Shown: piece by piece, positions 10,970-21,870 of the stretch
Position numbering within the stretch: position 1 is the stretch's first letter
How the letters are laid out: every line of letters starts with the position of its first letter
DNA from: Actinostola sp. cb2023
Lineage: Eukaryota; Cnidaria; Anthozoa; Actiniaria; Actinostolidae
Direction of reading: 5' to 3'
DNA: 64,000 nt
Assembly: GCA_033675265.1 (NCBI GenBank)
Contig: JAUJYZ010001085.1
Coordinates: 65,001 to 129,000 of the forward strand
Notes under the pieces: model-generated
Database searches by the model: none
The model's input: the letters and a program-made list of their open reading frames with translations, nothing else
Told to the model about the DNA's origin: nothing
Program-made: the position numbers and the translations under genes

Positions 10970-11161
10970 CAAGCATCAAGAGTTCCAGACTTCCGGTACG
11001 CACGCAATGCATTGTAAGATTATTACAAAGGAAAAGTGAGCACCAAGTGAGCAAAAACATAGTTTGGGCTCCCTGTGTCTAGAATTGGTGCTCACTTTTC
11101 CTTTGTAATAATCTCACAATGCATTGCGCGCGTACCCGGAGTCTGGAACTCTTGATGCTTG
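10970..11161. mobile_element. foldback (MITE-like) element
   Basis: About 77-bp arms at 10970-11046 and 11085-11161 are near-perfect inverse complements (caagcatcaagagttccag against ctggaactcttgatgcttg), separated by a 38-nt loop. There is no coding capacity. Confidence 0.8.
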
Positions 11162-11339
11162 TGAAAGTTTTGTCTATCACTATATAATAATAATAATAAT
11201 AATCACTACCGAAAATGCATTGAAAGTATCGTTCAAGCGCGGAACACAGATGATTGCAGCAGATCGTTATCGTTATCTTTACCTTCAACTTTACTGTAAA
11301 AATGCGAATTCTGAAAATTAACATTTTTGAGAAAAAATT

Positions 11340-11580
11340 GGTAGGCCATGCATGCCGGGACATGGCCCAGGCCCCCCGAGGGGTACTCTCCTATTGTTAT
11401 ATGCTATACGGGCATGTGTCGCGGGATAGGGTATGGTTTTTGAGCTCCTTAGGTCTGGGATAGGGCATCGTTTTTGCACTGTTAGGCTGGGATATAGGGT
11501 GCCTTTTTAGTGTGGGATATTGTTCAGGATTTTGATGTGTCCGCGGCCGGCATACCCCATCCCGAAAATTCCCAGAGTAA
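11340..11580. repeat. probable dispersed anthozoan-type repeat
   Basis: Contains gaggggtactctcc followed by a series of gggata(t)agggt phrases. I recognise this style as a common interspersed sequence in coral/anemone genomes, but cannot confirm it without a search. Confidence 0.4.
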
Positions 11581-11929
11581 ATGTATAAGAAAACTTTCAG
11601 CATTTATTTTATTTTTTTTATTTTTTTATTTTTGTTTAAATTTTTAACTTTAAATTATATTGTCATATTTTTATGCTATTTTTATGATTTTTTTTTATTC
11701 ATTCTGAAAATTCATTATTTAAAGCGACCACGTGATCTTTAATCATCGAAAATCTCGGCTCCAGTCACGTGATCGTCACATGCAATAAGCCTAATAGATA
11801 TATACATATTGTTTGATATTGTTGTCAAAGGCCTTTCGTTCCTTATTCTTTGATTCCATTCGTGGGATATGTTTCCATTTCTATATAGCGGAAGGTTTCG
11901 GGAATTATCCATTTTTAATCACGTGATTG

Positions 11930-12108
11930 TTCTCTCTCTCTCGCGCTCTCTCTCGCTCTCTCGCTCTCTCTATTATTTAATAGATAAAATTCTTAACTTA
12001 ATTAATTAATCATTTTAACGACTTTCATGTAAAGAAGTTTTATACTTATGGAATTATCGTTTTTAAATAAAGGTGCTATCTATCTATCTCTCTCTCTCTC
12101 TCTCTCTT
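11930..12108. repeat. (TC)n microsatellites
   Basis: Two TC-rich tracts at about 11932-11970 and 12085-12107, the first interrupted by CG. Confidence 0.9.
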
Positions 12109-12341
12109 TGATTCTGCAATATTTCTGGAATTTTCTATGCATGTTGGACCACGTCTGATAGAGTCGCGTGAGTTCGTTTCCTTCTATGTTATGTGTAGCG
12201 TACAATCTCCCACCATCGTGCTATTTTTGTCGCGTTACTGCAGTGATGTAATATGAAATTCAAGAAAGGCTGATACTACGTAGAAATAAAAAGCTTAACA
12301 CAACACCAACATGATAGAACAAGAGGGAGCCAGGATCGGCA

Positions 12342-12385
12342 ACCGTAGACAGCTGTTTCGTCCTTTTGTGACTCATCAGGTGTAG
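12342..12385 (-). ncRNA. degenerate hammerhead ribozyme
   Basis: The reverse strand reads CTGATGA, a stem-II hairpin (with one A·G mismatch), GAAA, then CAGCTGTC and TACGGT. The catalytic core is present. About 4 nt (CGTA) that build the 5' side of stem I in the right-arm copy are deleted, so stem I cannot form. Likely inactive. Confidence 0.6.
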
Positions 12386-12701
12386 CGAGCAACAAACACC
12401 AACTCAGAAAGCCAATGCATGCTACTTGCGCATCGACTCTGAAACTCAATCCAGTTCAAATTTGGAAGCCCGCCGATTGGCTCACACCACAACACGTGCG
12501 GTAATATGGTCCAAAGGGCAAGAATCCAAAATGTCATGTCAGTGTTGTGTTATCTAGGTGTGGATGGACAAAACCAATCCTACACGGAATGCCAATGTGA
12601 GCCAATCGGCGGGCTTCCAAATTTGAGCTGGTTTTGAGTTTCAGAGTCGATGCGCAAGTATCATGCATTGGCTTTCTGAGTTGGTGTTTGTTGCTCGCTA
12701 C

Positions 12702-12747
12702 ACCGTACTGATGAGTCCCAAAAGGACGAAACACTGCTGTCTACGGT
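12702..12747 (+). ncRNA. type I hammerhead ribozyme (short stem III)
   Basis: All conserved elements are present in order. The 5' side of stem I is ACCGTA (12702-12707). The core CTGATGA is at 12708-12714. Stem II is GTCC/GGAC (12715-12718 with 12724-12727) with loop CAAAA. GAAA is at 12728-12731. A 2-bp stem III is CA/TG (12732-12733 with 12738-12739) with loop CTGC. The cleavage triplet GTC ends at 12741. The 3' side of stem I is TACGGT (12742-12747), fully complementary to the 5' side. A 2-bp stem III is typical of minimal animal hammerheads thought to act as tandem or dimeric RNAs. Predicted self-cleavage is after C12741. Confidence 0.85.
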
Positions 12748-13039
12748 TGCAGATCCTGGCTCTCTCTTGCTCTATCATGTTGGTGTTGTGTTAAACTTTT
12801 TATTTCTACGTAGTATCAGCCTTTCTTGAATTTCATGTTTGCCATATGTATAGCTGATTAGATCTTTTACAGATCCTACGTATACCTACAGCATTTTCGT
12901 TCGCGGTTCCTTCTTTTCTAGTTTATATTTTAGTGAAGTAATGCATTATCAGTACAGCCATTCACTTCAGGTCTTGCTTTTCCAGGGATTGGGTTTTTAT
13001 GGGAGGAACGTGGAGAAGCGACACAGTCGGCTAATGAGC

Positions 13040-13990
13040 CTGTTGCCAAACCCACGTGACTAATTTTTCATTTCCGTCACGTGACCAACTTTTTGTTTTA
13101 CAACTTTTCATGCTTTGTATTTTACGTGATTATCGGCTTAATCAGATTGTGATTGAGCTTAAATAATTAAAGTGCGGTTACCATTAGCTCATCACGTGAT
13201 CATGCTTTGTATAATGGGCTTATTGTACAGTCACGTGACCACTCTCCTTCGCCACATTAATGGTCACGTGATTATCGGCTTAATCAGATTGTGACTGAGC
13301 TTAAATAATTAAAGTGCGGTTACCATTATGGTACAGTCACGTGACCACTCTCCTTCGCCACCACGTGATTATCGGCTTCACGTGATTATAAAGTGCGGTT
13401 ACCATTATTAGATGGTGTGACTGAGCTTAAATAATCTTGTTTAAAGTGCGGTTACCATTTTTGTGCAGTCACGTGACCACTGTCCTTCGCCACATTAATG
13501 GTCACGTGATTATCGGCTTAATCAGACTGTGACTGAGTTTAAATAATTAAAGTGCGGTTACCATTATGGTACAGTCACGTGACCACTCTCCTTCGCCACA
13601 TTAATGGTCACGTGATTATCGGCTTAATCAGACTGTGACTGAGTTTAAATAATTAAAGTGCGGTTACCATTATGGTGCAGTCACGTGACCACTCTCCTTC
13701 GCCGTGATTATCGGCATTAATGGTCACGTGATTAGTCACGTGGCTTAGTAAACGTGATTATCGGCTTAATCAGATTTGCTGAGCTTTACCATAAAGTGCG
13801 GTTACCATTATGGTACAGTCACGTGACCACTCTCCTTCGCCACATTAATGGTCACGTGATTATCGGCTTAATCAGATTGTGACTGAGCTTAAATAATTAA
13901 AGTGCGGTTACCATTATGGACGTGACCACTCTCCTTCGCCACTCACGAGATTATTTAAAATGACTGAGTTTTAAAAGTGCGGTTACCATT
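13040..13990. repeat. ~107-bp satellite rich in CACGTG palindromes
   Basis: Irregular tandem copies of a unit running cacgtgattatcggctt, then taattaaagtgcggttacc, then cagtcacgtgaccactc. I count about 17 CACGTG E-boxes. Seven of them lie in the 10-bp palindrome GTCACGTGAC, which matches the CLEAR-type site bound by MiT/TFE factors. The array ends about 60 bp from the 3' end of the tetraspanin. Some units are truncated or scrambled (13690-13790, 13915-13990). Confidence 0.85.
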
Positions 13991-14050
13991 ATGTCACAAT
14001 CACAAAATCATCGTACACTGACTGAAGTCTGTGGTTACTAGGCGTGGTTA

Positions 14051-14809
14051 CTAAGCGTAGTCAGACTGATCGTCATACCTTATATGGCAACACAGACAGG
14101 TAGCACAAATAATGCCCATCAACTGAATAACCGCAATCCATATCCCAAACCCACTGATCACATGTAGATTGTTGGACAAGTATTTCTTGACGTAGATGTA
14201 ACATCCCCTTCTGTAGATCTTGGTGGGGTCCTCTTGCACTCCTTCGTTACATTTAGCATCCGATGGATCTTTACAGCAACTCTTAGGGACATTGTTTAGG
14301 TTCTGTCGGCCCCATCTCGTCTTGAACCAATCCTTGTAGTCATAGTTACCACAGCATTTAAAATCCTGATGGATTTCATCGATTGCCTTGGTAACGGCAT
14401 CGTGACCTGGCAACCGGTATTCGTTCATAGTCTCTCTAATGTCGCCTCGTAGATTCTTTTCGATTCTTTCCCTGTAAACGTAGGCGAGAACGATAGCCGT
14501 TATTTCCAGGCAAAAGATGGCGATGACAAGCCCAAAGTAGGCTCCCAGCATGCACTGGTTCTCTTTCAGGGCGCCACAGCAAGCTAAGAACGCGACAATG
14601 ACAGTAACGATCCCGATTACGATACATAGAATTGGTGCTGTCTTGTAGCTGATGGTGCCTGTGAGTCTACTGTAGTCTCCTGCTATCTCATCTTTATTGC
14701 TGACAATCCAAACGCCAATGCTAAAGATTGCGACACCAGCCAAAAAGAACAGAAGGTTGAAGAAAAAGACCATAAACTTAATGCAACGAAATCCTAAATC
14801 CTTTGCCAT
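14051..14809 (-). CDS. tetraspanin, single exon, 252 aa
   Basis: Four-pass membrane organiser protein. It begins MAKDLGFRCIKF at ATG 14807-14809; the upstream in-frame extension has no ATG. TM1 follows directly. TM2 and TM3 flank the short intracellular segment that follows FLACCGALKENQC. The large extracellular loop contains the diagnostic CCG (in FKCCGNYDYKDW), then PKSCC, a single C (AKCNEG) and GC before TM4. That makes six loop cysteines, as in the CD63/CD151-like class. TM4 ends in CATCLCC, probable palmitoylation cysteines, followed by a short acidic tail (YDDQSDYA) with no obvious lysosomal YxxΦ end. Length is typical for the family. The lack of introns is unusual and suggests a retrocopy or a lineage-specific intronless group. 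It neighbours the CACGTG satellite on its 3' side. Confidence 0.93.
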   Translation of the reverse strand: MAKDLGFRCIKFMVFFFNLLFFLAGVAIFSIGVWIVSNKDEIAGDYSRLTGTISYKTAPILCIVIGIVTVIVAFLACCGALKENQCMLGAYFGLVIAIFCLEITAIVLAYVYRERIEKNLRGDIRETMNEYRLPGHDAVTKAIDEIHQDFKCCGNYDYKDWFKTRWGRQNLNNVPKSCCKDPSDAKCNEGVQEDPTKIYRRGCYIYVKKYLSNNLHVISGFGIWIAVIQLMGIICATCLCCHIRYDDQSDYA

Positions 14810-14824
14810 GGTTTCCGCCAACAC

Positions 14825-15905
14825 TGCTCCCTTAACTTTGTGCTAACTAATCCATTCAGGCTTTGGATACTTCCAGTTAGTAGAATGTCATAAATTCAAG
14901 AAGGTTTTTCCGTAGATTACTTTACTGTCGCCTGTCGTTGTGTCCTAAATACTCTCTGATCCTTGACTTAAGAATAACAACAATAAAGCGACCACTCAAT
15001 CAGTCTTTGTCTTCAAACGTTCGCGAACTTAGCTTTCGATCCTGTTCTCCAATATTAAGCACAGTCAAACGACGAAATGTAGGCGATTGGTTTGATTTTC
15101 AGTAGACAACCATACCGTGAACAAACCTTGAACAAATATTGTCCATCCACTGGGAAATGTAGCCACGAATCGAAGTCCTGAGAGTTCTTCCGCAAGTTCC
15201 TCTATCTTTTCGAGAGTTTCCGATGAATTTACAGCGAAATAAACGTGTAAAGGATCTCAAAAACAGCCCCAAAAAGTAGAAAATCGTTGAAGAGTTAGTG
15301 CATGAGTTAACAATAGTTCTTTTTCTTTCGTTCAATAAGATATTAATTATTAACAATGAACTTTTAGTTGTTACGTGTTATTTTCGTATTTTGCCACCAT
15401 GTTCGCCACTCCATCAAAACTGGTACCCCGATTCATGAAGCATGTTGTAAACAGTCATGTCTCTAAACACCGTTATTTAGCGAGTGACAAACACAGACAA
15501 TGATTTGAAAGAAATGAATGAGTGAACAGCCAGTCAAAGCAACTCGGCAACTTTAAAGTACTATTTATAGACAGTTTGTGGTCTTCACAATAACACAGCC
15601 GTCAACTTGAGAACAGGCTACAATATAATTATAACGTACAGTGGAAATAAAACGAACATAAATTTCATTAAATAAATCAAATTTGTTCGCCGGGCTTCTA
15701 GTTTCCTTGGCGCCGTTTTTAGAGTTTACAGTGTAGTCTGAAATCTAACTGAACGGCTGCGAAGGACACTACCGGGCTTCTTTGCACTAAAAAGTACTGG
15801 GTAAATGACTTATCTAATATTAGTTATCAGTGTTTCATGCAAGAGGAATAAATAAACTATTATTATTGCCACTGAGAGTTTGTTTAGAATATCGAGATGT
15901 CTTTC
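14825..15905. other. tetraspanin 5' flank; no other gene seen
   Basis: AT-rich sequence without a convincing coding region, promoter motif or repeat. Confidence 0.5.
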
Positions 15906-16162
15906 CACTAAGAGGTCACGTGACCCCGGCCAACCCCCTTCAATCGAACAGCAGTGAACTCCAGAAATGAAAATAGCAGCTCGAAATTACAAATCTTAGA
16001 AGTCTTAGAAAACGTTCGATTTTAATGTCATTTCTCCTGTGTCAGACATTATGAGCTAATACTCCGCCCTTTTACTAATTTCGAGCTGCTCTTTTCATTT
16101 CTGGAGTTCATTTTGACACTGCTGTTCGATTTAAGGGGTTGGGGTCACGTGACCTCTTAGTG
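15906..16162. mobile_element. foldback element with CACGTG in both arms
   Basis: Arms at 15906-15989 and 16076-16162 are inverse complements (cactaagaggtcacgtgac against gtcacgtgacctcttagtg). Each includes GTCACGTGAC about 10 bp from its outer end. The element sits about 140 bp upstream of the TXNDC16-like start codon. Confidence 0.8.
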
Positions 16163-16303
16163 CAGTGGTCCATTCGATCCCCCCACAAAATCTAAAACAA
16201 AATTTTCGCTCCCATCCCCTCCCCTCCCTCCCCTCTCCTCCCGTAAGAACCCGTAAGTTATAAAGCTCTGTACCAGTCTCCTCTCTTTCACCATGACAAC
16301 AAA

Positions 16304-19300
16304 ATGGCGTCCAAGTTGTTTTCCATAGCAGCTCTGTGGCTGAATATTTTCTGTATTTTCCCAGGTAAAAACCACATTAAAGCATTCTTACATATTATTC
16401 TGCACATTCCTAACTTCTGTTTACGCTTTTATGTACCAGGGTTTCAAATTGTGAGCTCAATAAGGCTTCAGGTCGACGAACTGACAAGTGTTGAACTCAC
16501 TTCACGACTCAAGAATTCTGCTTTGGCAGACGTGCCGTTTTGTGTTATATTTAAACGTTATTCAGAAGAAACGCAAATTGAGAAGACTTTATTTGAATTT
16601 TATAAGGGATTGGAGAATGAAAGCCCTTATAAGAAATGGAGCTTCGCCAAAATTAATACAAAAAAGGTGCAAATTTAACGTAAAATAATAATAATAAAGT
16701 TCTAAAGTTTTAAAGTTCTTTGAAGCAACAATGCCAACATGTACATGAATGGCTAAATATTAATCAACATCATAACCCATACATTGTTGTTTTGTATTAC
16801 AGCATACTATTGCTCCATCAATTCATCCAGGTTCTAGCTCATTACAATGCTACACAGGGCAGTCGAGACCCTTGCAATACAGAGGGATGAAAGATTCTGT
16901 CAAATCTATGAGAAGATGGATGAAGTCTGTGGTAAGTTGAATCATTACCAGCATTAGAACAGATGACTGTGAAATACCACAGCATTATAAAATAACTATG
17001 ATATAACACATGCTCTTATTTAAGTTTTTTGTAACTTTGTCTTCTCTTTTGTAAATGTATTGTCACTTAGCAGTAGTTTTACTTTTGATTTACAATGTAT
17101 TATTAGTGTTATATGTAAGTATTTGACTTCAATAAAAAAAATTATAAACAAAAACAAAACAAAAACAAAAAACACATGCTCTAATTGGCCAAAGGATGCA
17201 AATGCATATTCCGCATGCTCTATGAGAGCACAGTCAGCACACACACACAGATCTTCAAAAATATTTGTAACAAGCAAAAATTGAAAACTTGCCTTAAAAT
17301 CATATTGTATTTTATAAAATAAATAAAAAACTTGTCCGCTGTGCTGTGTGCAGTTATAGAGCACTTGGGGACTGATCAGAACACTCGAGAAGTGTTGAGA
17401 AGCACTCCGCTAAGTGTTGTGCTTCTCCTATCACTTCTCTCGTGTTCTGATCAGTTCCCGCATGCTCTAAATCTGCACATAGCACGCACGCTCGTTTTCT
17501 ATTACTTCATTCTCACACACCATGCATGTATGATGTCCATTCCATAAGTTTTCCACCGTCATTAACTGCTTTTACTGCCACTAAGCCTAAGGACTGCCTA
17601 TTTTAATACTTCACTAATGTTTCTAGGCCAAAGACTTCATGAAGAGGGTATTACCTCTGACATTAGAGAACATCAACTCTATTATATCTGAACACTATGG
17701 CATCACAGTTGTGGGATTGCCTGGTTATTTTTTCCATTCTCATCAGGAGCATTTATTAAAGCAGGTATTTGTCTACGTATATCATTGGTTCATTTTAGCA
17801 GGGAGGTATATACTGTACAGCATATTCATTGGTTAGACAGATAATACAATGTACTTATTGACTGAGTGGGAGGGTCGGACGTGAAAATATTTGACTCAAG
17901 GTCATGCCGTACAGACCGAGTGCAGCGAGGTCCGTGCTGAATGACCAAGAGCCAAATATTTTCCCATCTGGCCTGACCTAACTCAGTCAATAAGCATTTT
18001 ATCATATGACCAACCCAGTTTTATTTAGAGTGCACAAGTAATAGATACAATATGAGCGGCCGATCTGTATGGGATTTACAAACTCGAGCCATACTGACTT
18101 ATCGAATCCAACGACGTATAAGTGGATGTTTTACTGTAATTTGGATGATAGCAAACAGTTTGGCCAAGAAAATCCAAGTTAAAGTTGAATGCAAATGAGG
18201 ACGATTCTGTATCCGATTTACAAATGTCTGCTACGCTTATGATTTCTATTGTATTTCCCTCATTAATTATTCATGAATTTGATATATTGTGTTTGTAATA
18301 TACATATTAGGTTAGAAAAGACTGGCAGGGTTATGTCAATGTTGCCATGGTGATACCATCATCTGATGATGAAAGGTACATACATGTATGTAGTTGATGA
18401 TGATGTGTTATTGTACATACATGTACATGTATGATTCAGTGACATAACTAATGGAATGAAATTTATATATCTTATACATTCATGCTTTCAGTGACATCAG
18501 TCAAGCTTATGGAGTGCATGAATTCCCTGCTATCTTATTCTTTGATAAACAAGGTAAAGTGTATGTGCAGGACATAATGGTAGTGCTTGGGACAAACACT
18601 ACCAGGGCTCCAATTGTGCCCCTCCATGAACCCCTCCTTGGACCCCTCCTTGGACCCCTCCTTGGACCCCTCCTTGGACCCCTCCTTGGACCCCTCCATG
18701 AACCCCTCCTTGGACCCCTCCATGAACCCCTCCTTGGACCCCTCCATGAACTCCTCCATGAACTCCTCCAATAACCCCTCCATGGACCCCTCCATGGACC
18801 CCTTCATGAACCCCACCATGGAACACTCCATGGAACCCTTCATGAACCCCTCCATGGAACACTCCATGGAACCCTTCATGAACCCTCCATGGAACACTCC
18901 ATGGAACCCTTCATAAACCCCTCCATGGAACACTCCATGGAACCCTTCATGAACCCCTCCATGGAACACTCCGTGGAACTCTTCATGAACCCTCCATGGA
19001 ACACTCCATGGAACACTCCATGGAACCCTTCATGGACCCCTCCATGGAACACTCCGTGGAACTCTTCATGAACCCTCCATGGAACACTCCATGGACCCCT
19101 CCATGGACCCCTCCATGGAACACTCCATGGACCACTCCATGGACTACTCCATGGAACCCTCCATGGACCCTTCTATGGACCACTCCATCGTCCCTTCCAT
19201 GGTTCTCTCCATGGATGATTCCATGGACCCCTTCATGGACCACTCCATAGACCCCTACATGGACCCCTCCAAGAACCCCTCCGTGCACCCCTTCATGGAC

Positions 19301-21786
19301 CTCTCCAAGAACCCCTCCATAGACCCCTTCATGAACCCCTCCAAGAACCCCTCCATGGACCCCTCCATGTGCTATCATTTCTATTGATCTCTTTAATAAA
19401 TTGCTTATTAGAATGGGATGAGTATCATCACCCTGTGCTTGTACTTCAAGGACAGCTTAATACTGGTGCAGACCAAGTTAAGATAGAACTCACCATCAGA
19501 GACAGTCAAGTAACTATACTGAACCTGGTAAGCTTGGTGGTAATGATCAGATAGATGGGTTAACTACTTATGTACAATTGTACATGTACATCATAGTATC
19601 CCAATGTTCTTTCATTCATTAAGGCTAACTTCCAAAAAGAAGTACTTGACACAGCAGTGCCCATGTCTCCTATGGCCATTACATTCTACTCGCACAACAA
19701 TCCAAGGTCTTTGGATTACTTTGACGTCCTTAAGAAAACTATCGACATGTTTCCAAAGATTGACTCTTCTTTTCGCTTTGGAGTGGTCAACCTTGTCACC
19801 AGTAGGGAAGGTACATTATTTTATACACCCATTTCAAAAAACGTTGACAATCGCCCAATTCAGATCGACCGTTGTCAAAGTTTTTTGAACTAGTTGTATG
19901 CATGTATATATGGATTACAGTCAAACCTCTTCTCTCTAATGGCCAAGGTGTTTTGTCACAGACACTTGCCCATAAGTTTATTGTTATTGAAACCACCTCA
20001 CAATGGGCACCTCTGAAGCTCTACACAACAGTCATAAAATGTTGTCCAGAGGTGGTCTTTTGCATTTTATTGCAATCGTGCATATTTTCCATTTTGTTGA
20101 AATTTTAGTGCACAGAATATGTTTGTTCCATGTTTCACTGATGGTCTTTTCGTGTGCTAGAGGATGACTGGAGACCATGTTGGCAGAAAGTATTTGATTG
20201 AAGATATTTCACATACACTCATTCATCTCTGCACAAATCTTTCAGTGGTTTCCCGGTACGTGAATGCATCCTTGGCTTCATCGGTTCCATTTACAGTTGT
20301 TTTCTGGCAAGAAAAAGACAAAAGCGAATCCAGTAAGTAAGCAACGGTGACTTATATTAGGGTGTATGCAAAGTTAATACTGGTCAGTTGGCCGACAATT
20401 ATTGCGCGACAGTCGGTCGTTTGTCGGTCGTTTGTCGACCGACAAACGGTTGACAACCGAAAGACAAACGACCAACAGTCAGCCGACAAACAACCGACAA
20501 TCGGCCGACAAATGGCCGACAAACTGCCGACAGTCGACCGACAGTCACCTGACAGTTAACCGACCTTGATACAATACATGTTCAATATAATAGTTTGTAT
20601 TTCTTTCAATAGAGTATGTCATCAAACAAGCATTACTCGACAAAGGGATCCCAACAATAGAGAATCTCTACGAGTTCCTTGTGCACAAAAATATCCCTAT
20701 AGTTGTGGAGGAAGATATGACTTGGCTGAATAGACAGGTTAGGAATAGCATTTTAAAAGACTCAGTTTGTATTTAGTAATACAGTACATACAATGAAACC
20801 TCCTGTCAACCCTTGGGATCAAGAATGAGGGTTTATCATGTAATTTCAAAACTCATAGGACAAAAACTGATTATCATAGCTGGAAAGAGCTCGTTGAAAT
20901 TAGTAAAAATGTGAAGTTTGGAAAAGATCGCTCCACAAATTGCGAAGATATGAATTTTCAAAAATCGAAAGTTTATATGAAAACCTTTGGAAATTACGGC
21001 TTGGAGGCAACTCTTGCCTCCAACAAAGGTTTTCATACAAAATTTCGATTTTTGAAAATTCATATCTTCGCAATTTGTGAAGCGATCTTTTCCAAACTTC
21101 ACATTTTTACTAATTTCAACGAGCTCTTTCCAGCTATGATAATCATTTTTTGTCCTATGAGTTTTGAAATTATGTGATAAACCCTCATTGGAGTTCATTT
21201 ACACGAGGTGTACGCTGATGGGAGGTTATCAAGAAATGCTCAGGACCTTTGGGATTTGTCTGCTTACTGGATATATTTTGTGTCCAGGTGTGACGGAAAT
21301 GACGTAGCAATTCTGTGCAATTACGTATCTCCTTTATTTTGTTTGCAGGATCTGATTTGTGGAACAACAGAACCATCAGGTAACAACAAGTGTGTTGTTT
21401 ATGGCAACTTAACGAACTTGTTATCACCTGACGGCAGGGTGCATGGACCTGATGTAGCACCCCCTGGATGGGCAGAAATAGAGGTACTCATGGAGTCGTT
21501 TTTGTATGAGTGGGAAAACTACAGTACGGAGTTACGGTCACGGTACGGAATCGAAGACATTCTATTCAACCAATCACAGCGCGCAAAATCATTGCTCAAC
21601 CAATCAGAATGCTTGGATACCGCACGATGATGGCGCAATACCGTCACGGTACAGCACAAACCGTACCGTACATGTAGCTACTTCCCACTCATACGAAAAC
21701 CACTCTATGCACTGTATTGTAAAGTATTCAAACAACAACAACAACAGATAATTCTAACAATGATGACGACAAATAATAATAATAAT

Positions 21787-21870
<84 letters not shown>

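Larger units (their letters stand above)
12253..12836. mobile_element. long inverted repeat carrying hammerhead motifs
   Basis: Arms at 12253-12484 and 12597-12836 are inverse complements with a few indels; the outer ends are atgaaattcaagaaagg and its complement. The centre is about 110 bp. The right arm carries a complete hammerhead ribozyme on the plus strand. The left arm carries a defective one on the minus strand. Known carriers of type I hammerheads in animals are Penelope-like elements (terminal repeats, direct or inverted) and small non-autonomous retrozymes. No reverse transcriptase is present, so this is a remnant or a non-autonomous unit. Confidence 0.75.

Noticed and set aside
17020..17364. 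114-codon minus frame in TXNDC16-like intron 3
   Set aside because: Composed of the A-rich retroposed insert and repeat R1; no start or splice support.
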